Source of the DNA: Chrysomallon squamiferum
Lineage: Eukaryota; Mollusca; Gastropoda; Neomphalida; Peltospiridae
Length of the DNA stretch: 64,000 bases
Assembly (NCBI GenBank): GCA_012295275.1
Contig: CM022673.1
Span: forward strand, 10,449,288 to 10,513,287
Direction of reading: 5' to 3'
Shown here: positions 25,946-39,381 of the stretch, one piece after another
Position numbering within the stretch: the first letter of the stretch is position 1
How the letters are laid out: the number at the start of each line of letters is the position of its first letter
The notes under the pieces: generated by a model
The model's database searches: none
What the model was told of the DNA's origin: nothing
The model's input: the letters and a program-made list of their open reading frames with translations, nothing else
Program-made: the position numbers and the translations under genes

Positions 25946-27065
25946 AAAAATAAATATGCCTGCATATTATACGTTTATGTAACTTTGATATATGGTATTA
26001 TTTGAAAGTGTATTCTCCCATTTTTTGTGTACTTCATGAAACAATAAACTATAACAATGATATGACAAATAAACACAGAATGAATAATCAACCTTCTTCA
26101 TCACAGGTTTGTTTTTATTTGTTTTTAAAAACTGCAAAGAAAATCACATTATATCTGTTTATTAGCATTTCATAAACATCAGTAAACCAGTAACTCTAAC
26201 AAGCACTACGTATATAAATATCCATGTTCTATTTCTTCAGACTTCATAATTTGAAATCTGAAATTTGAATACGTAAAAAGCAACATATGTTTATTTTCTA
26301 CTATTAGGTAAAAGATGGCTGTCATAATATTTTTAATGACTATTCTTCCTTTTTTTTAAACTTTCTTTCATCTCTTTTTGATCTTTCAGTTCTAATATTC
26401 AGCAACTAGAGATAACCAGCAGACTATTTTCTTAGTGAAAACAAAACCTGCTTGTGTTTACTGTTTAGGAATTAATCCCATTTAGTCAATCTGTTATTAT
26501 TCTGAAGTATTGACCCCACTGTTAAATAAGCAGGCCTAAAGTGCTCTTAGTGCAAGCCAAATTCAATTAACTGACAAAAGTGTGCTGTATGATGAAACTG
26601 CTGATAAAAGCTTTCATCTGATTGGACAGGTAAGACATTTCACCTGATTGGTCAAACAGATTTTTTAGATAAAAGCTGCTTTCACATGATTGGACAAGTT
26701 ATTTGCAGCTGAAAGTTTTTATGTCATTGGTCAGACTGTTTATTGTTAAAAGATTTCGTGTGATTGGTTAAGTGGTTTCTGTTGATATCTAACATATGAT
26801 AGGCCAAACTTTTTCCATACTAAAGCTTTCATTTGATTGGTTAAACTATTTTCAGTAAAAAAGTTTTCATTGAACTGGTTGCTATGTTTCTACTTTTTGG
26901 GACTTGATTATGTTTACAGTTTGCAGCAGTTTCTTCACTTATTTGTTATTTTTACTGTAGACAGTTAAAACGTGAATCTGATTACAAAAACAAACAACAG
27001 GTGAAACCAAACAACTGTTAATCACATACTAGATGAAAAAAAAAAAAAGAAAGAAAGTAGAAAAG

Positions 27066-27107
<42 letters not shown>

Positions 27108-30100
27108 TAAGATAAAATTTTACACCTGGATGAAGGTCTTTCTGTTGAACACTAAAGTAGTTTAATTGGCAATTATTTTATTTTATGTATTTATGACAAC
27201 ACACACCTGTAAATCAGTTTCCTTGTTAAAACAGTTTCTAGATTAAATAAATAAGTAAATAAAAATAGAAATAATATCCATACCTAAATAACTAGTGACA
27301 GAGATAGTTTCAGTCATCATTTTATTGATTTATTTAATCATTTATTTACTTATATATTTATATACTTATTTATTTATTTATTTATTTAAACAGAAAATTG
27401 ATCTGAAGAACCTTTATAAGTAGTTCATTAATTTGCAAATGTATACTGTAACAAAAGCTAATTGTTTATGAAAACATTTTCCCATAGTACACAAAGACTG
27501 ATAGTAGTGTGAACTTGAGTTCACACCATTTTAACACACAAATATTTCTGACAGTATGGTGAAATTTTCATTATAACAGATTTGTTAAGTTATTGTTGGT
27601 ATTCACAGATGAAGTGAAATGAAACTAAATTTCCCCACCCCAACAATAGGTTAAATAATGTGAAAACAGAAAAAAAATATAATAATTTGTATTAATAATA
27701 ATAATTATAATAATGTAGAAAAAATATATTTTAAAAATATTTTAAAAAATAATAATAGTAAAAAATAAATAAATAAACCAATAAAAATAATGATAAAAAG
27801 ATACTTAAAAACTAAATATTAAGAACAAACATGATAGAAAATAAGATACATACTTAAAACATGAGAAACAAAAATAGAAAATAAAATAAAAACTAAATAT
27901 TAATGATAATGATGATAGAAAATAAAACCATAATATGAATGAATTACACATATGAAATGAAATCAAAAGAAACAAGAACAAAAAAACCCACAATTACATT
28001 TTCTTACATTTTTTGTTAATAATCTCTAATTCAAAATTCAAATCAGTAAATACTACTACTACAGAATTGTAAATAAGTAAGACATAATAAATCTATATTA
28101 AGTTTAAAAACTAATTTTTTTTTTTTTTTAAATCCCCACAACCAGAAATACCTCTAAAAATGTTTGTTTTTTCCTTAAAATAATAATAATATACATACAT
28201 GTATGCATATACCTTTATATATGTGTGCGCATGCACACATACACATCAATAATAATTTGTAGATTAGAGGTGATGACATTTTTAAAAAGTTTTGTAAAGT
28301 AGAAGCAAAAACTCAATGGCAAAAGAAGAAAGAGTCTTTCTACACATTTGTTTTGAAGAATTAAATCTCAGCATCTAGTATCAACATTATGGGCACAGAA
28401 AATAAATTATTACTCATATATCAACTGAAAAACTGCACAAGAAATTTTAATGGAAAAATTTTCTATTTATTTTTCTAAAGAACAAAAGCTTCTCTTAAGT
28501 TTTGGTTTGAAGCAAAAAAGCAAATTGTAAAGGTATTTGTAAGTGAATTTGTGTGTGTAAATCTTTAAAATTAAAGTTTATTTCAAAACTTGATGCCAAG
28601 CGAGAAAAAAAAAAAAAAAAAAAATTTGTAAACAACTGTACTGGTAGCTCTTTGTACATATGTTTCAGTATTTTGTGTTTTATTTTTACCAAAATTCAGG
28701 ATTTATTAATAATTAATAAACATTAAAAATATTCTAGATGAAAATACATGTAATAAAAGCATTTCTACCACCTTTAAATATAACACATCTAATTTTAATA
28801 AATAAACATTACATAAGAAAAAGACCACATCCCAAAATCTAAGATTAATTTAAAATCTAATATTACTGGCATCTACTAGAGAAGAAAACACCAACCAAAC
28901 TGCAAAAAAAAAAAAAAAAAAAAAAATCTATAGAGCATGCAGAGAAAAGGGGGTGGAGATGATTAGTGGGGGCTATCTAGGAATGTCACCCATCTTACGT
29001 TTTCTTTTTAGCCTATCTAATGTTCGGTCACGATCTAAAGTGCAGTCAATGGACAAACTGCCTGAAAATGAAGTCAACACATGACACAACATGTCGTTTT
29101 TTCTCTTTACTGAAATAATGCTAGGGTAATGCAAAATAATAATAATAATAATAATAAAAATAAATAAAATAATAAATTAAAAAAACCCAACGATATATAA
29201 TAATAATATATATTTGTTTTAAATAATTATACACACACATATACACAGAAACATACCTAAAAAAAAAATTAAATTTAAAAAAAATTTAAAAAATGAGGTA
29301 GGAGTTATTAGTAAATAAATAAACAAAACCATTAAACACAACTAAAAATATTTATAAATATAAAATATAAAATTATAAATAAAAATAAATAAATTTAATA
29401 AATCAATAAATAAAAAACATTATAAAAAAAATATGCAAATAAAAAAAGAAAATATTAAAAACCAAAAAAGAAAATAAAGAAAAATTTTTATAATAAACCT
29501 TCAGTAAGAAAAATTTGAGAAGTACATGTATGTACATTTTAATCTAATATGAAAATGAGAATGAGAATAGATTATAAAATTTTTGAGATATTGCCAGTTT
29601 TTTTTATTACCCATTATCAGTAATAGATATTTAAATGTCATTCAAATGAAATATTAACAAATTATTCACATGACCATCTTGCAGTGACAGAAAATGTACT
29701 ATGTAAAATAAAAAAATGACATTTTATTAAATATAAAAATGAAAACTGAAAAAATATGACATTGATATTTAAAATGAGAAAACAATTACATTTAAAAAAA
29801 CAAAAAAAAAACACTAAAAAAAATCATTGAAAAAAAATATGATTGATATTAAAAGTAACAAAACAATTATATTCAAATAAAAAAAAACAAAAAAAACCTA
29901 AAATTGAAGAAAAATTATACAAATTGAAAATAATCTATATTGTGACAATGATACTATTTTGGAGCTCCATAATTTATCAATAAAAATAAATAATTTAAAT
30001 ACTAATCAAAACAAAACTTACTAGTGACACATGCACATCAATTAAAAAATGTTTCTGCAAGCAAAAATGACAAACATTCTATTCATGAAATACTGTCCAG

Positions 30101-30548
30101 ATTAATGTTTTTCTTCCCGATTTCTTTCCTTTTAATTTAATGTTTTGAGTGAAATGGAAGCTAGCAAAAATGTAAATAAATTTAAACACACCTCCAAGGT
30201 CTGAGCCATATCCACTCCCATTTCTGATAATCTGATTCCTAAGATCAGAAATTTCGGCATCTTTCACCGTAAGCCTTGTCTGAAGATCTCCAATCTGTCG
30301 CTGAAATTAAATTACAACTTTGAATTATATAACAGTTAAAATAGAATTAAAACAAAACTTGTTATAGTTCGCAAAAAAAATAAAAATAAAAAAAGAGCAA
30401 GAGAAAATCCAGAAGAAGAAATTTTAAGAACTTTATTGATGTTTAAATCTGATTAAGATCAGGAATTGGCTATTTTTGAAAAATTATATCTTAATAAAAT
30501 GCTGTTAAATTAGAAAACAGTAAAAACAAAAAAAAGAAAGAAGAAGAT

Positions 30549-30585
<37 letters not shown>

Positions 30586-33500
30586 AGGAAAGAAATGAAA
30601 TGAAAAAAAAATGACTTTATTGGTGTTTATAAATCTGATTAAGATCAGTAATTGGCTATTTAAAAAAAAAAAATGTTAACTTAACAAAATGCTGATAAAT
30701 TAGAAAACAGTAAAAAGAAAAAAACAGAAAAGATGAAGAAAGAAAGAAAGAAATGAAATGAAGAAAAAAAAGGAAACCATTAATTTTGCCAATAGTTCAG
30801 TGGCTACTTTTTGCCAATCAGCAACAAGAAATTCTTTATTTACTTCTTGCCACAGAGAATAATCTAGGCATTATATCTTTAATGGAAAACTGAATGCAAG
30901 ACTGAAATCATTCTATTCTATGTGCACTTTAATAAATTAAACTATTTGAAACAGTTTCAGGCATGTTTAACATGACACAAAAAAACAAAAACAACCAGAT
31001 TACATCAGTCTGTGCTGAAGACATGAAGATGGCAGACTCAGATTAGCAGTCTTCTTGTCTCCATTCAGAGATACTGTGTGAGTTATTCTCTCCCTTCTGA
31101 ACCTTCACAAAGCAGTATCTTTACCATGTGAAGCAAAAACAGGGACAAATGGAGGATTTCCCATACAATTCTATCATTGTAAGTTGATGTAATATTCAAA
31201 ACGAAAAATTCATTATATGCCAAAGCTACCACCAACACCATAAGAACAACAAAAACAACAACAATAAAGAAAAGAAAAGAAAAGAACAAAATGATTTTGT
31301 GCAGTTGTTATCACCTTGGATAAATAACGAACAAACTTGTTTGGAATATATGATTGAACAGCACTGAAAATACAACATTTCATGTTGACTGAAGAGGAAA
31401 TGATGCAGACAGAGTACTAGTTAATTTGTTGGCAATAGCTCATCTCTGCTCATTAGTAAATTTCATTTAACTGTTATTTTTGTTTTCTCAAAAGCTTCTT
31501 GGTGTTAATCATTCAAATTTACAACACACCTCAGTCAACAACAACTGTGTTGAACTACTGCTTTGAGCTGAAAACTAAAAATGGATTTGCAACTTTCAAG
31601 ATTTATATTAGCCAGCTTCGTTATTTGTTTGATAATGACTCTTGAAATATGAAATAAGATTTCAGTTTAGTGAAAATAGAATAAGAGTTGAAAAAAGCAA
31701 GAATCTTGCCGATAAAAAATTATTTTAAAACAAGATATAAATTAAAAATATGAAGAAAAAAGATTACAAAATAAAATACACCCATACAAACACACACACA
31801 CACACACACATTTTTTCCCAGCTAAAGGTTTTGAGTTCCAATTTTCACAAATATATCACAAAAATCAAACTGCAGTTTATTAAAAATAATGAAGAAAATA
31901 CCTGAGCTGGGGAACTGGGGAAAGAATGGACTAATATCTAAAATAATTAAAAGTATCTAGATAATTCAGAACCAACTGAGAAACAAGTGGCCAAAAGTCT
32001 GATAAAATAAAGAGAATTAACATAACTTTTTGCTGGAACAACTGGGCTAAAGTTTGAATTACAGTATTATGCTTTGGGGTACAACTGAATTAATATCTGA
32101 TAAAATAAAAAAGAATGCATGATCCAACACAAGACCTTTTGGGGAAACAATTGAGCTAATGTCTACTATTATAAAATGAGGAAATGGGCTGATGAGGACT
32201 AAAGTTTGATGTAATAAAACAAGTACCTGGGCCAACAATAAGATAGTTTTGGGGAAAAACAGGAATAATATCTGATACAAGAGAAATAGTATATACTTGT
32301 GTTAATATAAGTCCTTTTAGAGAATAGTTGGGCTAAAATGTGATTCAACAAAAATAGTATCTGGTATAACAGGAACATATTGGACAATTATTAAAAGAAT
32401 ACCTGGATCAACACCAGACCATTTCAAAAGACCTCTGGACTAATGTGTGATGTAATAAAATTAATACCTAGGCCAATACAAGACCATTTTATAGAAGCAT
32501 AATATCCAACAAAATGAATATCTAGGTCAATACAAGACCAGTCTAACTTCTCACGATCAGCTGGGCTAATACCTGATAATTAAACAAGTAGCTGGGCAAC
32601 ACAACACCATTTTACTGTGCTAACATCCAATGAATTGAATACTCGGGCCAATACCAGGCCATTCTGAGCATCAACTGGGCTGAGGTTTGATACAATAAAA
32701 CAACAATTACCTGGGCCATTCGCAGCTTGTCATCGAGATCTCGTCTGTCTTTGTCTGCTGCGGACAACTTGATCTTTAAACTGGAAATTTCAGCCATCAA
32801 GTCCAGCTTGTGGGTTTCCAGTGATGTTCTGGTCAGCAGTTCCTGGAAATCATGAAAACAGAAATGAGTGAAATTGCTATAACAAAAAGCAGAATCAAAA
32901 GAAGATGACAAAATGAAAATTAAATTGGTTTTAAAAAATGCAATCGTAAAGTAAATACTAAAAATAGAATAATCCAACTACTAATATCTAACATTAAGAA
33001 CATAACTTGTTTTGTGTGTATGTGTGTGTTGTGATTCTGGTTAAATTTACAATTTTCTGTTGAATGTAAATGATCTAAAGTTAATTGCTCCACACATAAA
33101 CAGAACAACAATCAGAAAAATGAAATCTATGCAAAGACTTTATATAAAAAAAGTAAAACAAAAAATATAATAATAAATGCTCAACTTAGATAAACCTTTG
33201 AAACCTGTGAACAGATAAATGTTGCTATGGAAACATAATAGAAAAATGGGAGTTATCCAATATTTTTCCTATTATAAACAACATATGTTATTACATCAGT
33301 TACTAATATCCATTATATGAATATCAATGTTTTCCACTTCAATAATCAAAACAAATAATCCAAAGTAAATCTGAAATAAAGATGAGATGGAAAATACATG
33401 TTTAGATTATAGTCTTTCTTAAATTAAAGCAGCCATAACGCTTCAATAATAAATTAATTAATTAATTTTAAAAACCCTCAGGTCACACAGTGTAAAAGAT

Positions 33501-36500
33501 AAAATGTAAAGATATACATGTATGCATGATATATATATATAAATAAAGCCAAACTGGAACTGTATCTGATTAATTATTTAAAAATGAAAATTTACTTTTT
33601 TGTAACAGTACAGGTATAAATTGCAATTCAAGAATCGTCAGTAGAAAATGTTTTAAAATTCATATCATATAATGTATAATAAGCAGAGGGTCAAATCACC
33701 AGTTTAAAGAATTAATTATTTCTGAATCCCATTTTATTTAGACTTAAACCTAGTCACAATGCAAGAATGGTTAATGTAAACAAAAAAAAAATTTTTTTTT
33801 TTAAATTCATTACATACTTCAATTTTATCTAGCGAATGTGAAATAGGTTAATTTCTTTTACTGTTGCTGCTATTCATTAGCAACTAATTATGCAAAACTT
33901 GACAGATTACACAAATTAATTTTATAATAATCCATTTTGAATCCATGAGAAAATGGTCAGCAAGAAACATTTACAAAATGTAAGAATTGCGTTCAACAAC
34001 TGAAAGTCAGCAAAGGCTACGATGCCAAAATAATTAAAATATTTTTGAAGAACATTCCACATACTTATGCATTTACACAGCACATAAATAGAAGATAAAA
34101 ATAGGCAGTATTAAAGTATTTCAATATGAATCCATTTTCAGTCCACCAGAGTGTGATAAATAACAGAAAAGCAACCAAGGTTACAATGAAATGAAAATAT
34201 TTTCAAAAACACATAACATACTTTACATTTAAACATCGTCAAAGCAGAAAATCGAATCAATGACTTTTAACAATTTCAAAACAATCCAGTTTTCAATCCA
34301 TCAGATTGTGATGAACAAGAAACTGTTAGAAAAAAAAATATTAAGAACTCTTTTCAAACATAACAATTGCATCCAACATGGTTACTGAGAAGTCTGCAGC
34401 TGAAACTACAACCTACCTTCCAAGAAAATGTCATAAGTAATCGTTTATTTGCACATCAACAGTAAGAAAAAGTAAAAAAGAAGAAAAAAGGTAAATGTTT
34501 TTTGCAGTATATCTATACCAAGTGTAGGAAGAATGATTAGCTAAACCTGAAGATGGTAAAAAGCTGAACAATTTATTCTAAACATTTCGGTGCAGTTTTT
34601 TTGCCAAGAAATTTTTTTTTTTTGTTTTTGTCTGTTGTAAATACAGGTGATTTTGTAAACATTTGAAGTTTGGAAAATGAATTTAATGTATAAACATTTT
34701 TTTTGTGTGTGTGTGCACAGTATTTGAAATTTAAATTGTTAATTAGTGTTATGTTAACTTCAAAATAAGTAAAGAAAAATAGATATTATTAGAATTAATA
34801 GTAGTATTAGAAAAATCAATGGAGAATAATTATTACAAAATAAAAATGAAAAGAAAAAAGAAGATTAAGGAAACAATAAAGCCAAATAATTATTACAAAA
34901 TAAAAATGATAAGAATAAATAAATAATAATAATAATAATAAAAAATTAAAAAGTGAAAACTTTAAAAACATCCTTTTTTTTTACCCACTCAATAATTCAA
35001 ATAACAATAAAGCAAAAAACAAAATGGATTCAATTATTTAAAAAAAAATAAAATAAAATAAAGAAAAAAGAAAAAAAGCAGGAAAAGGAAAAGCTATCAT
35101 TTTGTTCACTTTAATGATGGAGAAACCAAATAAAAATAGAAAAATGATGAAAAAGAAACAGCCAATTCATTTTCGTGAATTTAATCTAACTGGCTGCAAT
35201 ATAACAGTTAAAACTTTGGACTTGAAGCACAAACGTTCACAGGATCAGTTCTCTGCAAATTTAACACACTGATCATTTTCCCCCGTTCTAACTTATACTC
35301 AATATATTTTATCAAATTCAGGTGTATGTACTTTCCTCACTTGAAGAAGATACATAATAAAGATAATCTGCTGTTATTAGATAAAATTTAATTGTTTTTA
35401 CATGATTACTATGTAACAGATTTATAAAAATTGTAACAACCTATCTAACATCCTGCTGCTGATGACCACTAAATAACTTAGTGTGTATCATTAAAATAAC
35501 AACAACCCAGTTTTAACTTCAAACTGCATACGTTGTCGTAGTTGTTTGCTAACTGACAGGTGCAACAGCAGAAGAAATTAGCCCATTTTATTTGTGTGTG
35601 GATGTAGATGTGTTCGAACTAGCAATTATCCCTGCATGCTGCATTAGCAGGTGCCAGTTATTTACTTTTCCAGGTTCTTTCACTTGTAAATGAAACTGGA
35701 ACAATCTAACCTGGTTTCCAAGGAGAACATCTAAACTATATATATATTTAGTTTAACTTACAGTAATTAATTTTATTTTTAAGTCATTTAATTAAATTAG
35801 TGTTGTTGTTGTTGTTGTTGTTGCTGTTATTATTATTATTATTTAATTATTTTATAATTTATTATTATTTTTTTTTTATTGTTATTATTAGTCTTTCTTA
35901 AAACTTAAATTTGTTTTATCATCTATTATTTTTAAAATTATAAATGGCACATCTTAAACAATTCAAGGTAGATTAAAAAGAATAGATTCCTACAAATCGA
36001 TTATCTAAATTCTGCTCAATATAAATTTTATTATAAAATAGTTCTTTACAGTTCACTTTGAGATAAACAATCCATTACTTTTTAAATATATTGATACAAA
36101 TCTATCATCCAAGTATAACAGAAAATAGTCTTACAGTTCTATCTGAAGTATAACAACTTAGGTTCTGCTAAATATAAATGTAAGATGATATTGCTTTACA
36201 CACAAATTTCAATTACACTACCCAAAAGTTGTAAAAATATTATAAATCAATCACCCAAATGCTGCTGAATACAAATGTAAGGTTGTTCCTTATAATTCTT
36301 TGTGAAGTAAATTGCCTATTACTTTTTAACTATATTATATATCTATCACTTAAGTTCTGCTGAATATAAATTTAAGATATTGCTTTTCTGTTCTACGTTA
36401 ATTACAAACTACACAAACTACCCATTACTTTTTATATTTAAATCTATTTTTGTGGAAGTTATTGATGGTCACTTTATGATAACTGTTGTAATTTCAAAGC

Positions 36501-39346
36501 AGTGTGAAACCTTTGAAACTGAACCAAAATGTCAAACATTGCTTTGAAAATGATGTTCCATTTTCAGAAATGATATCTAGACCAGCAATAGACATAAGAG
36601 TGTGTGTGTAAGGATCTCAAGCAGCCCCTTTGCCATGACAGGGGTTTTGTTTGATGTCTTTATGAGAAAATATGAATCATCTCATCCTGTAAAACCATCA
36701 TACAATGTCTGATACATTTTCCCTTGAAATGGACCTGGGCCCTCCCTTGACAAATGGAATTCCTCTTTTTAATCTTGCTTTCTGTCTTTGTAGTTAACAA
36801 GAACTGTGTTTTATAGATTTTATATTCTATATATAAGAATTTTAATCTTAAAAATTTTACTTTTATAGATTGTGATATCTTCTGGGTTTTATTCAGAGAT
36901 AATTTTATTTACTTTTTATCTAAATTTAGATGACCTCACCTCCCTCCAAAACAAAGAAAGAAAGAAAACAGCTTGTGTATCAATTTCTTTTGTCTCAGGA
37001 TCCATCAATAATTATGTAGTAAGTAAAAAATTATTAATGAATAAATATAAAACAACTTTATTTTTAATTTTTTAACTTATTTATTTATTTATTGCCATAA
37101 AATCACTCAAAATTTATAATTTGCAAGTATTTAAATCAATAAAGCTTAAAGTAACATTATTGTAGTTAATAATTTAAAGATTAATATTTTTCTTTTTTAA
37201 ATATCATTTGTATAACTGTCTATGCATGTGTGTGTATGCATACATACACTGACAAAGTTATTGCCTTAAATTTGATTGTATTTGTTACATGCTATAATGT
37301 GTGTACTACTGTAAAACTTTTAAGAATAAAAACATCTGTTACCAAACATAATACACAATGCTATATTTAAATTTAGAATTAACTGCTGAGTATAGGAATC
37401 AGTTATTGATAATAAAATTTAATAAAATGGGAATATAAACAATCAATATTCACTTCTGAAGAAAAATAACAAAAAACAAAAGGTATCATAAATAAATAAA
37501 TAAATAAAAACAAATCAATAAATAATAATAATAACAAAGGGAACATAATCTATCAATAGTGACTTCTGAAGACCTAAAACAAAAAACAAAAGGAAACAAA
37601 TAAAATTTAAAAAAAATAAAATAAAATAAAATAAAATAAAAAAAAAAAATAAAATAATAAAATGAAAAGAAGTTAAATTTTTCAAAATCCCTCTTGACAC
37701 CTTCAACAAATAAACATGCAAGTACATGCAGCCTGCAGTGCATAGTGTGTTTCTGGCAGGCTTACAAGATAAATAATTTCTGTGGAAGTTTTAGTTACAG
37801 CTAGTTTTATAGAGAGATGAAAGGGGAAACAGGTGGCTTGTGTTAATGTAGTCCAGGTAGAAACTATCTCAAAGACACTGTGTCTGCTGACCAAGTGCAA
37901 AACAACAAGAACAGGAATTCCATGCAAACATAAACAGCGTTGATAATGAGTCTTTTAAAGTTCATTAGTTCAGCCTGGCTGCTACTAGGTGGCAGCACTT
38001 GATAGAGCAAGGGAGACGATTTGAACATATGCTTTGTTTATTTGTCTCCAGGCCACCAGGGATCCAAAACAGGCTACACAAAACAATCTGAAAGCCTACC
38101 AGACAATTCAGAACTAGGGAAACCATCTGTGTTGGCAACAAAAAACTGGGCAAATTTGCCCAGTGGCTTCTAAAAATAGCTTGCACATTTTAAGTAATGC
38201 TTATAACAAATTCTAAGCAGATATTAACCTAAGATTTACAAAAAATATAAATATAAGTATTTGGGATCATGTCCTTCTGATTTTCATCTTTAACTGATTG
38301 AGGGCATGTAACTTGTAAGATCATTTTAATGATTTTAACAAATTAATTTATGTTATCATAACTCAAAGACTGCCATAAGCATAAACCTCTGGTTTTGGAT
38401 GATGTAGCATCCTACTCGGACCAGAATGTTCAATTTTGAACATTCCAAATTCCAAACCAACATATGTTTAGCAGCAACCGCAACAACATCTCTGTGCCTA
38501 ACCGCATCTTAATTTCTAACTACTAGATAATTCAATTTCCCCTCCTCTCTTCTTCCACAATCCAGATGAAATTGTCAGTCAGGGATCAATGGCATTTTGA
38601 CCTAAACCAAGCTGGAAAAGGTAATGTATTACAGCTTCCTGTGAGAAAATATTAATAATGCCACAGATGGCTGTGTGCAGGTATACTCACAAACATAACT
38701 AAAATTTTTAAAATTACTTCACATTAGTTTAGTAAAACTCCTTGTATATTATGTTTACAAATGTGAATGTGTAATATCCTAAGTTTTGGGGTTTTTTTGG
38801 TGTTTAAATGTGTGTGTATGTGTTGAATTATGTTCACAAAATGAATGGATTTATAAATTAAGCATTTTATAAACTTTTTCTTTTTTCTTTTTTTTTAAAA
38901 TAATAAATGTTTACTTGAATAAATTCTTTTATATGTGTATATCATCATTATGCTAATTATAAATTCTCCTATATTTATGTTCAGATAAAACAAAGACATT
39001 TAAAAACGTAAAGATTATATATACCCCCAATATTTTTAAATTATATTTTTATGATTTGTTTTAAAAGGTATAATTTTTAAACTTTTTTATCAGTGGTTTT
39101 GGGGTTGTTGTTTTTTTTACAAAATATACTGTTACATAAGTAAATGAAGCATGTATGTATAGGCACTTTGTTCCAGAATAAAGAACAAATAAAGTTAGTG
39201 AATAAGACACCTTAAGTGCTACCAACAGATAACATAAACACTCTTACAAACTTTAACAGAAGATCTTTTATAAACAGGTATCAAAGTGTAAGTGCCAATT
39301 CAGCTAAATTCTTACAAACTGTTATCAAGTTAACAATGATCTTTAG

Positions 39347-39381
<35 letters not shown>

